A stretch of 64,000 nt of DNA from Anaerolineales bacterium. GTDB lineage: Bacteria > Chloroflexota > Anaerolineae > Anaerolineales > Anaerolineaceae. Numbering within the stretch: position 1 is the stretch's first letter; every line of letters starts with the position of its first letter. The DNA lies in contig JAGVAB010000070.1 in the NCBI GenBank assembly GCA_020060485.1, forward strand, positions 62,001 to 126,000, written 5' to 3'. Positions 9,144-17,545 of the stretch are shown piece after piece. Both the position numbers and the translations under genes were made by a program. Below the pieces are notes generated by a model. That model had not been told where the DNA came from. It searched no databases and worked only from the letters and a program-made list of their open reading frames with translations.

Positions 9144-9425
9144 ATGCCCAATATAGAAATGCAATTGGAATTCCCCGATACCTCACCCACCGATTGCTAT
9201 AATGCAGCAGAAAGATTGATTGAATCACTTGGTTATAATTTTGTAAAAAAACGCCCCCTTGGCTGGCTGCTTCAAATCAAGAATGCCACTATTAATGCAA
9301 ACATTTCTTTCAGACCCGGCATAAAAACAATAGGGACGTTTTCTCTTACAAGCAGCTCTGACTCTGAAGAATCCTTGAAAGAAATTGCTGCAGAAATCGC
9401 AAGCGCCATCCAAACAAATTTGTAA
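9144..9425 (+). CDS. Small hypothetical protein
   Basis: A 93-residue protein of unknown function with no signal peptide or membrane segment. It begins MPNIEMQLEFPDTS and contains a basic patch KKRPLGWLLQIKNATINANI in a beta-rich pattern followed by a C-terminal helix. The ATG at 9144 has AAGGAG seven bases upstream, better than the TTG at 9138. A TATAAT box lies at 9102-9107 without a clear -35. It stands alone between divergent and convergent neighbours and ends at a hairpin. Confidence 0.6.
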   Translation: MPNIEMQLEFPDTSPTDCYNAAERLIESLGYNFVKKRPLGWLLQIKNATINANISFRPGIKTIGTFSLTSSSDSEESLKEIAAEIASAIQTNL

Positions 9426-9443
9426 AAAAGGAGATCATTCCAT

Positions 9444-9472
9444 AGAACACCGGCCAATTTCTGGCGGTGTTC
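9444..9472. terminator. Bidirectional terminator hairpin
   Basis: Arms AGAACACCG (9444-9452) and CGGTGTTCT (9464-9472) with an inner GCCA/TGGC pairing form a hairpin followed by ATTTATTTG on the plus strand. It separates the small hypothetical gene from the convergent aldolase gene. Confidence 0.65.
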
Positions 9473-9475
9473 TAT

Positions 9476-10234
9476 TTATTTGTTGGCAGCTTTCTTTCTA
9501 ATAGCTTCATCTGGCCGTGTCACCATTCGCCAGGCATGCTCATCAGATAGGAATTCCGGCTCACCCAGGGAATAAAGTCCATTCAATACTTTTGCCCACT
9601 TATCTGCCATCAAAGTAATATCCAGTACCTCTTGGGCAGTCTCACCCAAAGCGATTAAACCATGATTGCGCATCAAAATTAGCTTTGGCGTCCGCTGATA
9701 TTGATCAAGATACTGGTCAATCGCAATCCTGGTCGCTTTTCCAAGCGCAAACCCCGGATCAGCATAAGGAACCACAACAGGGATTGGCCCGCAAACAATG
9801 ACAGGCTCCGGGAACACATGCCGCAAGAACGGCTCTGCACCCATCCTACTGCACAAAATTGTCAGCGCCGATGTGGGATGTGTATGCCCGACAAATTGCA
9901 CGCCCTCAAGCTTGAGGCATACGGCATGCAAAAACGTCTCGACAGATGGCCTGGGCAAGTCATTTTGGATAAGAGCATTACTGAGGCAATCAGATACCTG
10001 GCTGTCATCTGCGTCATCAAGTTCAAGGAATTGATATACAACTTCAAGACCAACCCGGCTAAAACCATTCTCGTCGATAGCCTGCATACGATGTCCCGAA
10101 GCCTTGACCCAGAAAGAACCATCTCCGCAAGCACCGCTCAGGTTTCCCTCGCCAAGAAAGGCCAGTCCTCGCTCTTCCCGGCCAAGTTCTCTCGCCAGCC
10201 AAACCAGATCTGATAACACGGACATTGTTTTCAC
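9476..10234 (-). CDS. Class II aldolase/adducin family protein
   Basis: A 252-residue zinc-dependent aldolase-fold protein. Recognisable are GEGNLSGACGDGSFWVKASG at the phosphate-binding region, the likely catalytic glutamate in RPSVETFLH, and the zinc-ligand histidines in FVGHTHPTSAL and MRNHGLIALG. Family members include fuculose-phosphate aldolase, rhamnulose-phosphate aldolase and ribulose-phosphate 4-epimerase. As the last gene of a PTS operon it probably cleaves or epimerises the phosphorylated product of that transporter. It follows the 133-residue membrane protein without a gap. The exact substrate is unknown. Confidence 0.8.
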   Translation of the reverse strand: MKTMSVLSDLVWLARELGREERGLAFLGEGNLSGACGDGSFWVKASGHRMQAIDENGFSRVGLEVVYQFLELDDADDSQVSDCLSNALIQNDLPRPSVETFLHAVCLKLEGVQFVGHTHPTSALTILCSRMGAEPFLRHVFPEPVIVCGPIPVVVPYADPGFALGKATRIAIDQYLDQYQRTPKLILMRNHGLIALGETAQEVLDITLMADKWAKVLNGLYSLGEPEFLSDEHAWRMVTRPDEAIRKKAANK

Positions 10235-10636
10235 TTACTTTCTGCTATCGGTTTTCTCAGATGTACATTTCAGTAGAAAATCAATTGTGAATAATTTCTC
10301 AAGGCTTTTTGGGCGCTTCCGAACAGGGAGTAATCTCCCGGGGACAGCCAGGAATGGGAACCAGCCAATTCTTGCAAAATCCTCCCAAGGAATCACGGAT
10401 TTATCCAGCAACTTCTTCATGGAACTAACCGCCCAGCCTTTTTGAAGATCAACTCCCATTGTCTTGCATTCAGCGAACAAAGCAGCCTGAATAGCTTGAT
10501 AAGTGCGGCGGCTAAAATAATTCATCAAGACCAGGAAAAGAATAATGCCATTGATCCACGAGCCATTTGCCAGATAAAAATCCAGAACGGCGCCTCCCCA
10601 GGTGCCTAGTGTAGAACGAACCAGGAAATTAAGCAT
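10235..10636 (-). CDS. Uncharacterised PTS-operon membrane protein
   Basis: A 133-residue protein with one clear membrane segment (GSWINGIILFLVLMNYFSRR, residues about 25-44) and a basic C-terminal half (RLLPVRKRPKSLEKLF). The frame is open into gatC, but the ATG at 10636 has GGAGAGG five bases upstream and matches the gap after gatC. I do not recognise the family. Its place between the PTS membrane component and the aldolase suggests an accessory role in transport or metabolism of the same sugar; that is inference from position only. Confidence 0.6.
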   Translation of the reverse strand: MLNFLVRSTLGTWGGAVLDFYLANGSWINGIILFLVLMNYFSRRTYQAIQAALFAECKTMGVDLQKGWAVSSMKKLLDKSVIPWEDFARIGWFPFLAVPGRLLPVRKRPKSLEKLFTIDFLLKCTSEKTDSRK

Positions 10637-10653
10637 CAAAGCCTCTCCGAAAG

Positions 10654-10683
10654 TTCGGGCGGTCAATGACTTGGCCGCCCGAA
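10654..10683 (-). other. Intercistronic stem-loop after gatC
   Basis: Perfect 9-bp arms TTCGGGCGG (10654-10662) and CCGCCCGAA (10675-10683) in the 80-base gap between gatC and the next gene. No T run follows on the minus strand, so it may stabilise the upstream message or give partial termination and lower expression of the distal genes. Confidence 0.55.
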
Positions 10684-10716
10684 TTCCTTGCTTTTCTATA
10701 TATGCAGTAAAGGAAC

Positions 10717-12108
10717 TTATTTCTCGACCGGAGCGCCAGCGGCGACTTCCCAGGCAGTGCGGTTCTTGCTGAACAGGAACCAGGTCACAGCCAGCAAAGC
10801 ACCAAGGATCAAAACGCCGAAGATTCCCAGAAATTCCGCCGATTTGGCGAACAGGAAAGGCGGCCACAGGAAACCATCACCGATGCTGGCAATAAGTGAA
10901 GCGCCTTCTGGCATGGTGAAACCGGCTTCCACCGCAGCGGAAGTGAACAACGGAGCCAGAGCAGTAGCAATGTAGAAACCAACCGCCAACTCTAGCGTTC
11001 CGCCAATGATCAGGCGCACAACATTACCTTTGAAGAGCGGCGCCATCATGGCAACCACAAAGGGAATGATGGCCAGGTCAGCAAACAACACCACACGGTT
11101 ACCGGGCAGAATGATCGAAAGCAGAACAGCGATCGGAACCAGAATCAGCGAGGATGAAATAGCTGCAGGATGACCAATCAAAATCGCCGAGTCCAGACCG
11201 ATGTTAATATCGACGGCATTGGAGCGCTTCTGCATGTAATCGCGGGCAGCTTCAGAAACCGGGATCAAACCTTCCATCAGAATTTGCACCATCTTGGGCA
11301 GCAAATACATAACTGCCGCCAGGTTCATGCCTACACCAAGCACCTTGGACAGAACAGTTGCAAAATCACCAGCGTTGTAGAAGCCCAGAATACCCAGCAC
11401 CAAACCGATGATCAAGCCAAGGATGACAGGATCGCCAAAGATGCCGAATTTCTTCTGAATTGCTTCCGGATCAGCGTCCAGATCACGCAGGCCAGGGATC
11501 TTTTCAACAATCCAATTCGTCACGATTGCGATCGGAACACCAGGGGCTGAAGTCAGGTGCGGGATGGAAATACCCGGCAGATTATAGAAGTGCTGTACAG
11601 ACTTGGCAGTCCAGTCGGCCAGGAAAAGCGCCAGAGCGGCTGCAATGGCGGCTGCGACCAAACCAAAGAAAACATTGCCGGTTACGATGGCCACAAGCGA
11701 CCCGATGAAAGCAAAGTGCCAGAAATTCCAAATATCAATGTTGAGGGTCTTGGTCACCCGGGCAGCAAGCAGAATAATGTTGACCAGAATGGCAACCGGG
11801 ATGACCCACAGGCCAACCTGCGTGCCAAATGCAATGGCCGCGGCCGAAGGCCAGCCGACGTCCACGATATCGCGGGTTACGCCAGTGTTGGCAACCATTG
11901 CCTGACCAACCTCAGTCAAGCTACCCCACATCAAACCTACCACAAGGTTGATGCCAATGAATGCAATACCGATCATCACGCCGGAACGGAAGGCCTTGGC
12001 GGGCTTCGCACCCAGGAACCAGGCCAAGAAGAAAATAATGACCGGCAACAGAATTGTGGCACCCAGGCCGTCAATGACAGCCTTCAAGGCAGCAAGAAAT
12101 TGAACCAT
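10717..12108 (-). CDS. gatC: PTS galactitol-type transporter subunit IIC
   Basis: A 463-residue integral membrane permease of the GatC family. It begins with LAALKAVIDGLGATILLPVIIF and carries the family pattern of a conserved DVGWPSAAAIAFGTQVG segment and a large number of hydrophobic stretches (about ten to twelve). It forms the translocation channel that works with IIA and IIB encoded upstream to import and phosphorylate a sugar or sugar alcohol. Known family substrates include galactitol; the SorC regulator and class II aldolase here would also fit a pentitol or deoxy sugar. It follows gatB by 46 bases. Confidence 0.88.
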   Translation of the reverse strand: MVQFLAALKAVIDGLGATILLPVIIFFLAWFLGAKPAKAFRSGVMIGIAFIGINLVVGLMWGSLTEVGQAMVANTGVTRDIVDVGWPSAAAIAFGTQVGLWVIPVAILVNIILLAARVTKTLNIDIWNFWHFAFIGSLVAIVTGNVFFGLVAAAIAAALALFLADWTAKSVQHFYNLPGISIPHLTSAPGVPIAIVTNWIVEKIPGLRDLDADPEAIQKKFGIFGDPVILGLIIGLVLGILGFYNAGDFATVLSKVLGVGMNLAAVMYLLPKMVQILMEGLIPVSEAARDYMQKRSNAVDINIGLDSAILIGHPAAISSSLILVPIAVLLSIILPGNRVVLFADLAIIPFVVAMMAPLFKGNVVRLIIGGTLELAVGFYIATALAPLFTSAAVEAGFTMPEGASLIASIGDGFLWPPFLFAKSAEFLGIFGVLILGALLAVTWFLFSKNRTAWEVAAGAPVEK

Positions 12109-12154
12109 TTTTATCCTCCAGTTATGAACGTTGAAAAATTATCAAATTTTTAAA

Positions 12155-12436
12155 TTACGCAGTGAGAGCTTTGGCAATCTGTTCGATAACATCCTCCTTT
12201 CCAATACCAGTTAAGAATGCCAGTGTTTGAATTACTGGAACACCCAAATCTGCAGGCACCTGGGTTGTGGAAACTACCAGGTCAACACCAGACACATAGG
12301 CTCGAATTTCGGAAGCCTTGCATTGCTTTGTTGTAACATCAATACCGCGATCTTTCATTGCTTCTTCAATGGCTCTCGCAACTACAGTTGATGTCGCAAT
12401 CGCAGTACCGCAGGCAACTAAAATGCTCTTTTTCAA
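12155..12436 (-). CDS. gatB: PTS galactitol-type transporter subunit IIB
   Basis: A 93-residue cytoplasmic phosphocarrier. The start MKKSILVACGTAIATSTVV places the phosphorylated cysteine at C9 inside the P-loop-like CGTAIATS motif typical of lactose/galactitol-type IIB proteins. It passes phosphate from IIA to the incoming sugar at IIC. The start has an AGGAGG-like site (minus strand AAAAAGGAGGATTC) just upstream. Length and order (A, B, C) match galactitol operons. Confidence 0.9.
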   Translation of the reverse strand: MKKSILVACGTAIATSTVVARAIEEAMKDRGIDVTTKQCKASEIRAYVSGVDLVVSTTQVPADLGVPVIQTLAFLTGIGKEDVIEQIAKALTA

Positions 12437-12546
12437 TGAATCCTCCTTTTTACTATGCTGAACAACTGATTTTGGACCGGTTTACTTTCTTACGCCTTAC
12501 AACCATTTTACAGCGAAATGAAAGAAATACAAACCGAATCCAGCTG

Positions 12547-13020
12547 TCATACCTCAAGTAATGCAAGTGACTGCTGCACACCCTCGAAGTTTTTCGCATC
12601 AATCAAGCTGGAAACAACTTCTGCGTTTTGCAGAACACCAGCGATCACCTGCAGCATCTCGATCTGCGCTTTAGGCTGTTCGAGAGAAAGCAAAAAGACC
12701 AGCCGTACAAGCACAGATTCGTCTTTATTTACCATGTTCTGAAAAACAACAGGCTTTTCCAGGGTCGCCATTGCCACACCAGATCTTTTCACATGCTCAA
12801 CATCCGTGTGCGGAATGGCAGCATTAATTTCCCCATCCAATGGCAAGCCGGTTGGCAGTTCTTTTTCTCGCGCCAGGGCGGCGGCGACAAAAGTATCCTT
12901 CACGTACCCTGCCTGTTCTAACAAACCGCCAAGCTTGGTGATCACATCCTCTGAATCTTCTGCCATCAAATGCAGGCAAACTGCTGATGGTTCGAGCAAC
13001 TCCAACAACTTGTTTGACAT
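12547..13020 (-). CDS. gatA: PTS galactitol/fructose-type transporter subunit IIA
   Basis: A 157-residue IIA protein of the fructose/mannitol superfamily. The phosphorylated histidine is H71 in AAIPHTDVEHV. It takes phosphate from HPr and passes it to IIB. ATG at 13020 is used here; a TTG at 13026 is closer to the GAGAGG site and would add two residues, so the start is uncertain by two codons. It follows the SorC regulator by 30 bases and precedes gatB by 110 bases. Confidence 0.88.
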   Translation of the reverse strand: MSNKLLELLEPSAVCLHLMAEDSEDVITKLGGLLEQAGYVKDTFVAAALAREKELPTGLPLDGEINAAIPHTDVEHVKRSGVAMATLEKPVVFQNMVNKDESVLVRLVFLLSLEQPKAQIEMLQVIAGVLQNAEVVSSLIDAKNFEGVQQSLALLEV

Positions 13021-13050
13021 TAGCAATAAGTCCTCTCTATTTCAAACCGC

Positions 13051-14028
13051 CTATTTAAGTTCATCCAGTTCTAGTACTTGCTGAGCAGTGTCTGCATCTG
13101 TAACCAGAATGTTCAAATACCCGGCCCGTAACCCGCCCAAAAGCGGCAGCACCTTGTCTGGCCCTCCGGCAACACCAATCCGCACTGGTATTTCTAGAAA
13201 GTCCTGCATCGCAATCCCGATGACCCTGGTCTGAAAATCCTCATAAACCCGATTACCAAATTCGTCAACCTGGAATCCACACACATCTCCCACCGACCCA
13301 GCCTCAACCATCCGCAGGATATCATCTTTTGAAGCATAGCCAGCCAGGTAGAAACTGGACGTGGAGATATCTGTGCTACCAACCCCCATCAAGGCCACAG
13401 TAGTCTGCCTTGCCATATTGAGTCCTTCGGCAACATTGCGTGTTTTAATAAATGATGCTGCAATATCTGAGTTTTCTACAAGATAGGGGGCGTTCAGGTA
13501 AACTGCCTGACCGCCAAATTTCTTTTGCAGGCTGGAAACCAATGCGTGTCCGTCATATTGATCATTTTGGGCACCCAACGCACCGATGAGCTGCGTCACT
13601 GTGATAGTCTCGGTTTCATGAAATGCTTCAGCATCCAATGCCTCGACCACAGCACTTACCGTTGTGCCCCATGTTACACCAAACACAGTTCCCGGTTTCA
13701 GGTATGATCTTAAAGCAAATGCGCCTGCTTGTCCAAGTCTCTCCTTTAATCTGTCAGGGGGAATATTTCTCTGGCTGATCACATACGCATCCTGCAAATT
13801 AAAGCGTTTCACAAGTTGTCTTTGCAGGACTTTATTCAGGCCCAGTGGACGGTTGATCTGGATATTCACGATCCCGGCGCCGCGCGCTTCGGTGATCATC
13901 CTGGACACCATCGATCGAGTTACACCCACAAATTTCGCGATTTGTGCCTGGGTTTTGCCTTCCAGGAAATACTGCTCAGCCACATCCGCCAGCAGTTCCG
14001 ATCTTTCGTCCGACAGCTTCTTGTCCAT
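13051..14028 (-). CDS. SorC-family sugar-responsive regulator of the PTS operon
   Basis: A 325-residue regulator with an N-terminal helix-turn-helix (GKTQAQIAKFVGVTRSMVSRMI) and the C-terminal SorC sugar-binding domain, seen in GTVFGVTWGTTVSAVVEAL and VALMGVGSTDI. SorC proteins bind phosphorylated sugars as inducers. The ATG at 14028 has AGGTG nine bases upstream; a TTG at 14064 lacks one. It heads the gatA-gatB-gatC-aldolase transcript and a 6-bp dyad overlaps its own promoter, so it likely controls the whole operon including itself. Confidence 0.85.
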   Translation of the reverse strand: MDKKLSDERSELLADVAEQYFLEGKTQAQIAKFVGVTRSMVSRMITEARGAGIVNIQINRPLGLNKVLQRQLVKRFNLQDAYVISQRNIPPDRLKERLGQAGAFALRSYLKPGTVFGVTWGTTVSAVVEALDAEAFHETETITVTQLIGALGAQNDQYDGHALVSSLQKKFGGQAVYLNAPYLVENSDIAASFIKTRNVAEGLNMARQTTVALMGVGSTDISTSSFYLAGYASKDDILRMVEAGSVGDVCGFQVDEFGNRVYEDFQTRVIGIAMQDFLEIPVRIGVAGGPDKVLPLLGGLRAGYLNILVTDADTAQQVLELDELK

Positions 14029-14093
14029 CACGTGATACACCTGACTGGAGTTGCTAAGGGCCAATGCGATCTACTCACTTTCGTGATTAATTT

Positions 14094-14134
14094 CTCACAC
14101 ATGTGAGTTTAGCATTTTCTTTTCCTAAAGTCAA
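14094..14134 (-). promoter_or_regulatory. Promoter and operator of the SorC-PTS-aldolase operon
   Basis: Minus strand: TTGACT (14134-14129), 17-base spacer, TAAACT (14111-14106). A dyad CTCACA-CA-TGTGAG at 14094-14107 overlaps the -10 box and would block RNA polymerase when occupied, which fits repression by the regulator encoded next. Confidence 0.75.
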
Positions 14135-14156
14135 GTGCCATTCTTCAAAATCGCAT

Positions 14157-14193
14157 AAAAAGACAAAGGGCGGTCGGATGATCGCCCTTTGTC
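14157..14193 (-). terminator. Rho-independent terminator of the PDH operon
   Basis: Perfect 11-bp arms GACAAAGGGCG (14162-14172) and CGCCCTTTGTC (14183-14193), followed on the minus strand by a T run, 26 bases after the E2 stop. Confidence 0.88.
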
Positions 14194-14219
14194 ACCTCAG
14201 TTCAACGTCTATAACCGCA

Positions 14220-15548
14220 CTACCAAAGCATCAGATCCGGCTCCTGTAAGACATCACGCAAATCAGCCAGGAACCGCGCTCCGCTGGCGCCATCTGCTAC
14301 GCGGTGATCAAGCCCCAGTGTCATGTGCATCATCGGCAGAACCGCAATTCCACCCTCTCCATCGGGTACGACTTCATCCTGAATTGCACCAACCGCCAGA
14401 ATGCCTGTTTGACCAGGATTGATAATGGCCGTAAATTGCTCAATTCCAAATGCGCCCAGGTTGGTGATGGTAAAAGTGCCGTTTACCACATCTGATGGCA
14501 CCAGGTCGCCCGTCCGGGCACGGCTCACCAGATCTGCTACATTCTCTGCCAAATCCGACAGGCAAAGCTGTTCTACGTTTTTGACCACAGGCACAATCAA
14601 TCCTCCGTCCAAGGCAACCGCTACACCTATATTGGTTTCTGGCAGGATATCGATCGTATCCCCATGAAGCGCGCTGTTGATGACGGGATTGCGCAACAAT
14701 GCCCAACTGACTGCTTTGACCAAAAGCACGGTGGCAGAAAGATGAGCCACTCCCTGACTCTTGGCCCGCTCATTCAAGCGTTCTCTGAAATCCTCAAATG
14801 CCGACATTTCTGCCTTGAGAGTCATATAAATATGCGGTGCCGTCTGGTAACTGACCGTCATGCGATCGGCGATCTTCTTGCGCATTCCGGTAAATGGAAT
14901 GGATTGCATTCCTTTTTGTTGCTGTCCCGTCGTTGCGCTCGCAACCGCTCGCAGCACATCCGCCGCCTGAACTCTTTCGCGCGGCCCACTGCCCGGAACA
15001 CTTCCCAACTCAATCTCATTCTCCCGGGCGACACGCCGGGCAGCCGGTGTGGCGCGCACTTTTCCAGTATCCCCAACCGACTGAAGTTCTTCAATTTCAG
15101 CCGTTTTAGCCAGCACGCTTTCAACGTCCGCTTTGGTCACCCTCCCGCCCGGGCCAGAACCCTGGATCGTGGTCACATCTACGCCTGTTTTTTCAGCCAT
15201 ACGTTGCGCAACCGGTGTCGCATCAATTGCTCTCTCCGGCGCAACTGATTGATTCACAGAGACTGACGGCGGAGCATCAGAAACAGTTTCACTTATCGGT
15301 AATTCTTCTCCAGGCTGCAGGACGTAACCAATGATCTCCGTCACTGGTATTGACTCGCCAGGCTTGCCGCGTAGGCCTGCCAAAACGCCAGAGGCTGGGC
15401 ACTCCACATCCATGGTCACTTTGTCGGTTTCTACAACCAGGATCGGTTCGCCTTTTTCAACCTTGTCACCTTCTTTTTTGGACCATTCAACGATCGTACC
15501 AATCTCCTGCGACATCTCAAACTTGGGCATGATGATTGGTTCAGCCAT
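14220..15548 (-). CDS. pdhC: Pyruvate dehydrogenase E2, dihydrolipoamide acetyltransferase
   Basis: A 442-residue E2 component that transfers the acyl group from E1 to CoA. Residues 1-77 are a lipoyl domain with the attachment lysine K43 in ETDKVTMDV. Two peripheral-subunit-binding domains follow, at about 110-147 (ATPVAQRMAEKTGVDV) and 166-203 (ATPAARRVARENEIEL), then the catalytic domain from about 215 with H415 and D419 in DHRVADG. Having two binding domains is unusual. The ATG at 15548 is one base after the E1beta stop with AAAGGTG upstream; the longer open frame overlaps E1beta. No E3 gene is near. Other 2-oxoacid specificities (branched-chain, acetoin) are possible. Confidence 0.9.
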   Translation of the reverse strand: MAEPIIMPKFEMSQEIGTIVEWSKKEGDKVEKGEPILVVETDKVTMDVECPASGVLAGLRGKPGESIPVTEIIGYVLQPGEELPISETVSDAPPSVSVNQSVAPERAIDATPVAQRMAEKTGVDVTTIQGSGPGGRVTKADVESVLAKTAEIEELQSVGDTGKVRATPAARRVARENEIELGSVPGSGPRERVQAADVLRAVASATTGQQQKGMQSIPFTGMRKKIADRMTVSYQTAPHIYMTLKAEMSAFEDFRERLNERAKSQGVAHLSATVLLVKAVSWALLRNPVINSALHGDTIDILPETNIGVAVALDGGLIVPVVKNVEQLCLSDLAENVADLVSRARTGDLVPSDVVNGTFTITNLGAFGIEQFTAIINPGQTGILAVGAIQDEVVPDGEGGIAVLPMMHMTLGLDHRVADGASGARFLADLRDVLQEPDLMLW

Positions 15549-15549
15549 C

Positions 15550-16539
15550 TCACACCTTTCCTTTCGCCAGTTTCCGGGCTTCAGCAACGATATCTTCCAC
15601 CTGTGGCACAGCATTATATTCCAGTGTCCGGTTGTAGGGGATAGGGATATCCTTGCCTGCCAACCGAACGATGGGCGCATCCAGGTAATCGAAGGCCTGG
15701 CTTTCAGCAATGACAGCTGCCAGTTCCCCGCCATATCCGCCAGTTTTACAGGCCTCGTGCACGATTAAAACCCGGCCAGTTTTCATGACCGATTTGACAA
15801 TGGTCTCTTCATCCAGCGGGCGCAGAGTGCGTGGATCAACCACTTCGATATCAATCCCCTCTTGGGCCAAAATCTCAGCAGCTTCTAACGATCTCGGTAC
15901 CATCATTCCCGTGGCTATGACGGATAAATCCTTCCCGGATCGTTTGATATCTGCCACGCCCAATGGAATTTCGTAAGATTCTTCAGGAACTGGCCCTTTC
16001 GCTTTTTTGTATAACAACTTTGGCTCAAAGAAAATGACCGGATTATCATCCCGTATTGAAGCAATCAACAAACCCTTGGCATCATATGGCGTGGTTGGCA
16101 TTACCACCTTTAAGCCGGGAATATGTACATACCAGTTTTCAAGACTTTGCGAATGTTGTGCCGCCGCCCCTGCCCCGGAACCAATCGGGGCACGGAGTAC
16201 AAAGGGTACCGTATTAGTACCGCCAAACATAAAGCGTAGCTTGGCTGCCTGATTGACAATCTGGTCAGATGCCAGGGTCATAAAGTCCATGAACATGATC
16301 TCGCCAATCGGCCGCATACCCGTCATAGCCGCACCGGTAATGGCTCCGCCGATAGCCAGTTCACTGATCGGAGTATCAATCACTCTCTCGGTACCGAATT
16401 CTTCAAGCATTCCCATGGAAACGCCAAAGGCTCCGCCATAAACCCCCACATCCTCACCAATTAAGAACACTCGATCATCTCGGCGCATTTCCTGCACCAT
16501 TGCTTCGCGAATTGCCTCTAGAAATGTAAGCTCTCTCAT
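15550..16539 (-). CDS. pdhB: Pyruvate dehydrogenase E1 component, beta subunit
   Basis: A 329-residue ThDP-dependent decarboxylase beta subunit. Visible landmarks are [36 protein letters not shown] and [18 protein letters not shown], then the C-terminal transketolase-like domain with [14 protein letters not shown] and [12 protein letters not shown]. It forms the alpha2beta2 E1 heterotetramer with the subunit encoded upstream, with which it overlaps by four bases. Length is normal for the family. Pyruvate is the most likely substrate; acetoin or branched-chain oxoacids cannot be ruled out from sequence. Confidence 0.92.
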   Translation of the reverse strand: MRELTFLEAIREAMVQEMRRDDRVFLIGEDVGVYGGAFGVSMGMLEEFGTERVIDTPISELAIGGAITGAAMTGMRPIGEIMFMDFMTLASDQIVNQAAKLRFMFGGTNTVPFVLRAPIGSGAGAAAQHSQSLENWYVHIPGLKVVMPTTPYDAKGLLIASIRDDNPVIFFEPKLLYKKAKGPVPEESYEIPLGVADIKRSGKDLSVIATGMMVPRSLEAAEILAQEGIDIEVVDPRTLRPLDEETIVKSVMKTGRVLIVHEACKTGGYGGELAAVIAESQAFDYLDAPIVRLAGKDIPIPYNRTLEYNAVPQVEDIVAEARKLAKGKV

Positions 16540-17498
16540 TCTGCGTATACTCCTTCCAGGATGGTTGCGACATCAGGCTCCGGACTTTCCTCCGCAAATT
16601 TCACCGCGTCTTCAATTGCCTTTTGAGCTTCCGCTTTGATGACTTCGGCTTCTTCCTGGGTCAATGTCTTCTCTTTGATCAGCTGTTTTTCAAATCTTGC
16701 GATTGGATCTTTCTGCATCCATTCCTGTATCTCTTCTTTGGTGCGATAGCGGTTCGCATCACTTTTGGAATGTCCCCGCCATCGATAGGTGTTGTTTTCG
16801 ACCAGGCTGGGGCCTTCTCCAGCCCGCGCACGCTTCACAGCCTCGGATATGGCTTCGTAAACCGCCATCACATCATTTCCATCAACTGTCACTCCTGGCA
16901 TGCCATAAGATGACGCTCTGTCAGAAATCCGGTCAATGGCAATTGCATCCTGAATGTTCATCGACATGCCATATTGGTTGTTTTCACAGACAAAAACAAT
17001 GGGCAATTTCCAGATTGCAGCCATATTGAGGGACTCGTGAAATGCACCTTCATTTGTGGCGCCATCCCCAAACATACAAAAGCAAACCTGATCTGTCTTT
17101 CTATTGCGGATCGTCAAACCCACACCCACTGCCAGGGGAATATTGCCTGCCACAATACCTTGAGCGCCAAGATACCCGCCCGGAACGTCTGCGATATGCA
17201 TGGAACCGCCGCGGCCACGGCAATACCCCGTGGCTTTGCCAGTGAATTCCGCCATCATCAGGTTCAGGTCTGCGCCATAGGCCACTAATTGGGAATGGCC
17301 GCGATGCGTCCCCAGAATATAGTCGCCTTTCCTCACTGCGGCAATCGTACCCACCGCCGAAGCCTCCATGCCAATGGATAAATGCATCGTGCCATGGATC
17401 TTGCCCAACGCATATAACTTTTCGGCCATCTCCTCGAATGCCCGGCCGGTGTACATTTGCCGCAGCCATTCGATTTTTGTTTTTGTGTCTACCGCCAT
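16536..17498 (-). CDS. pdhA: Pyruvate dehydrogenase E1 component, alpha subunit
   Basis: A 320-residue subunit with the ThDP/Mg motif [18 protein letters not shown] and the downstream [12 protein letters not shown]. The conserved [18 protein letters not shown] loop near residue 260 corresponds to the phosphorylation/active-site loop of E1alpha proteins. It carries the decarboxylation step with E1beta. The ATG at 17498 has GGAGG 11 bases upstream and starts at the usual N-terminal helix; a GTG at 17516 is the alternative. It follows the SorC regulator by 47 bases, making regulator and complex one transcript. Confidence 0.92.
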   Translation of the reverse strand: MAVDTKTKIEWLRQMYTGRAFEEMAEKLYALGKIHGTMHLSIGMEASAVGTIAAVRKGDYILGTHRGHSQLVAYGADLNLMMAEFTGKATGYCRGRGGSMHIADVPGGYLGAQGIVAGNIPLAVGVGLTIRNRKTDQVCFCMFGDGATNEGAFHESLNMAAIWKLPIVFVCENNQYGMSMNIQDAIAIDRISDRASSYGMPGVTVDGNDVMAVYEAISEAVKRARAGEGPSLVENNTYRWRGHSKSDANRYRTKEEIQEWMQKDPIARFEKQLIKEKTLTQEEAEVIKAEAQKAIEDAVKFAEESPEPDVATILEGVYAE

Positions 17499-17545
17499 CG
17501 ATTTCTTTGCCTCCACAATAATTTGATTAAAAACTCAAAACTGGT

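Noticed and set aside
11557..12153. Plus-strand frame of 198 codons opposite gatC
   Set aside because: gatC is clearly real; the antisense translation is rich in Gln, Asn and Gly without domains.
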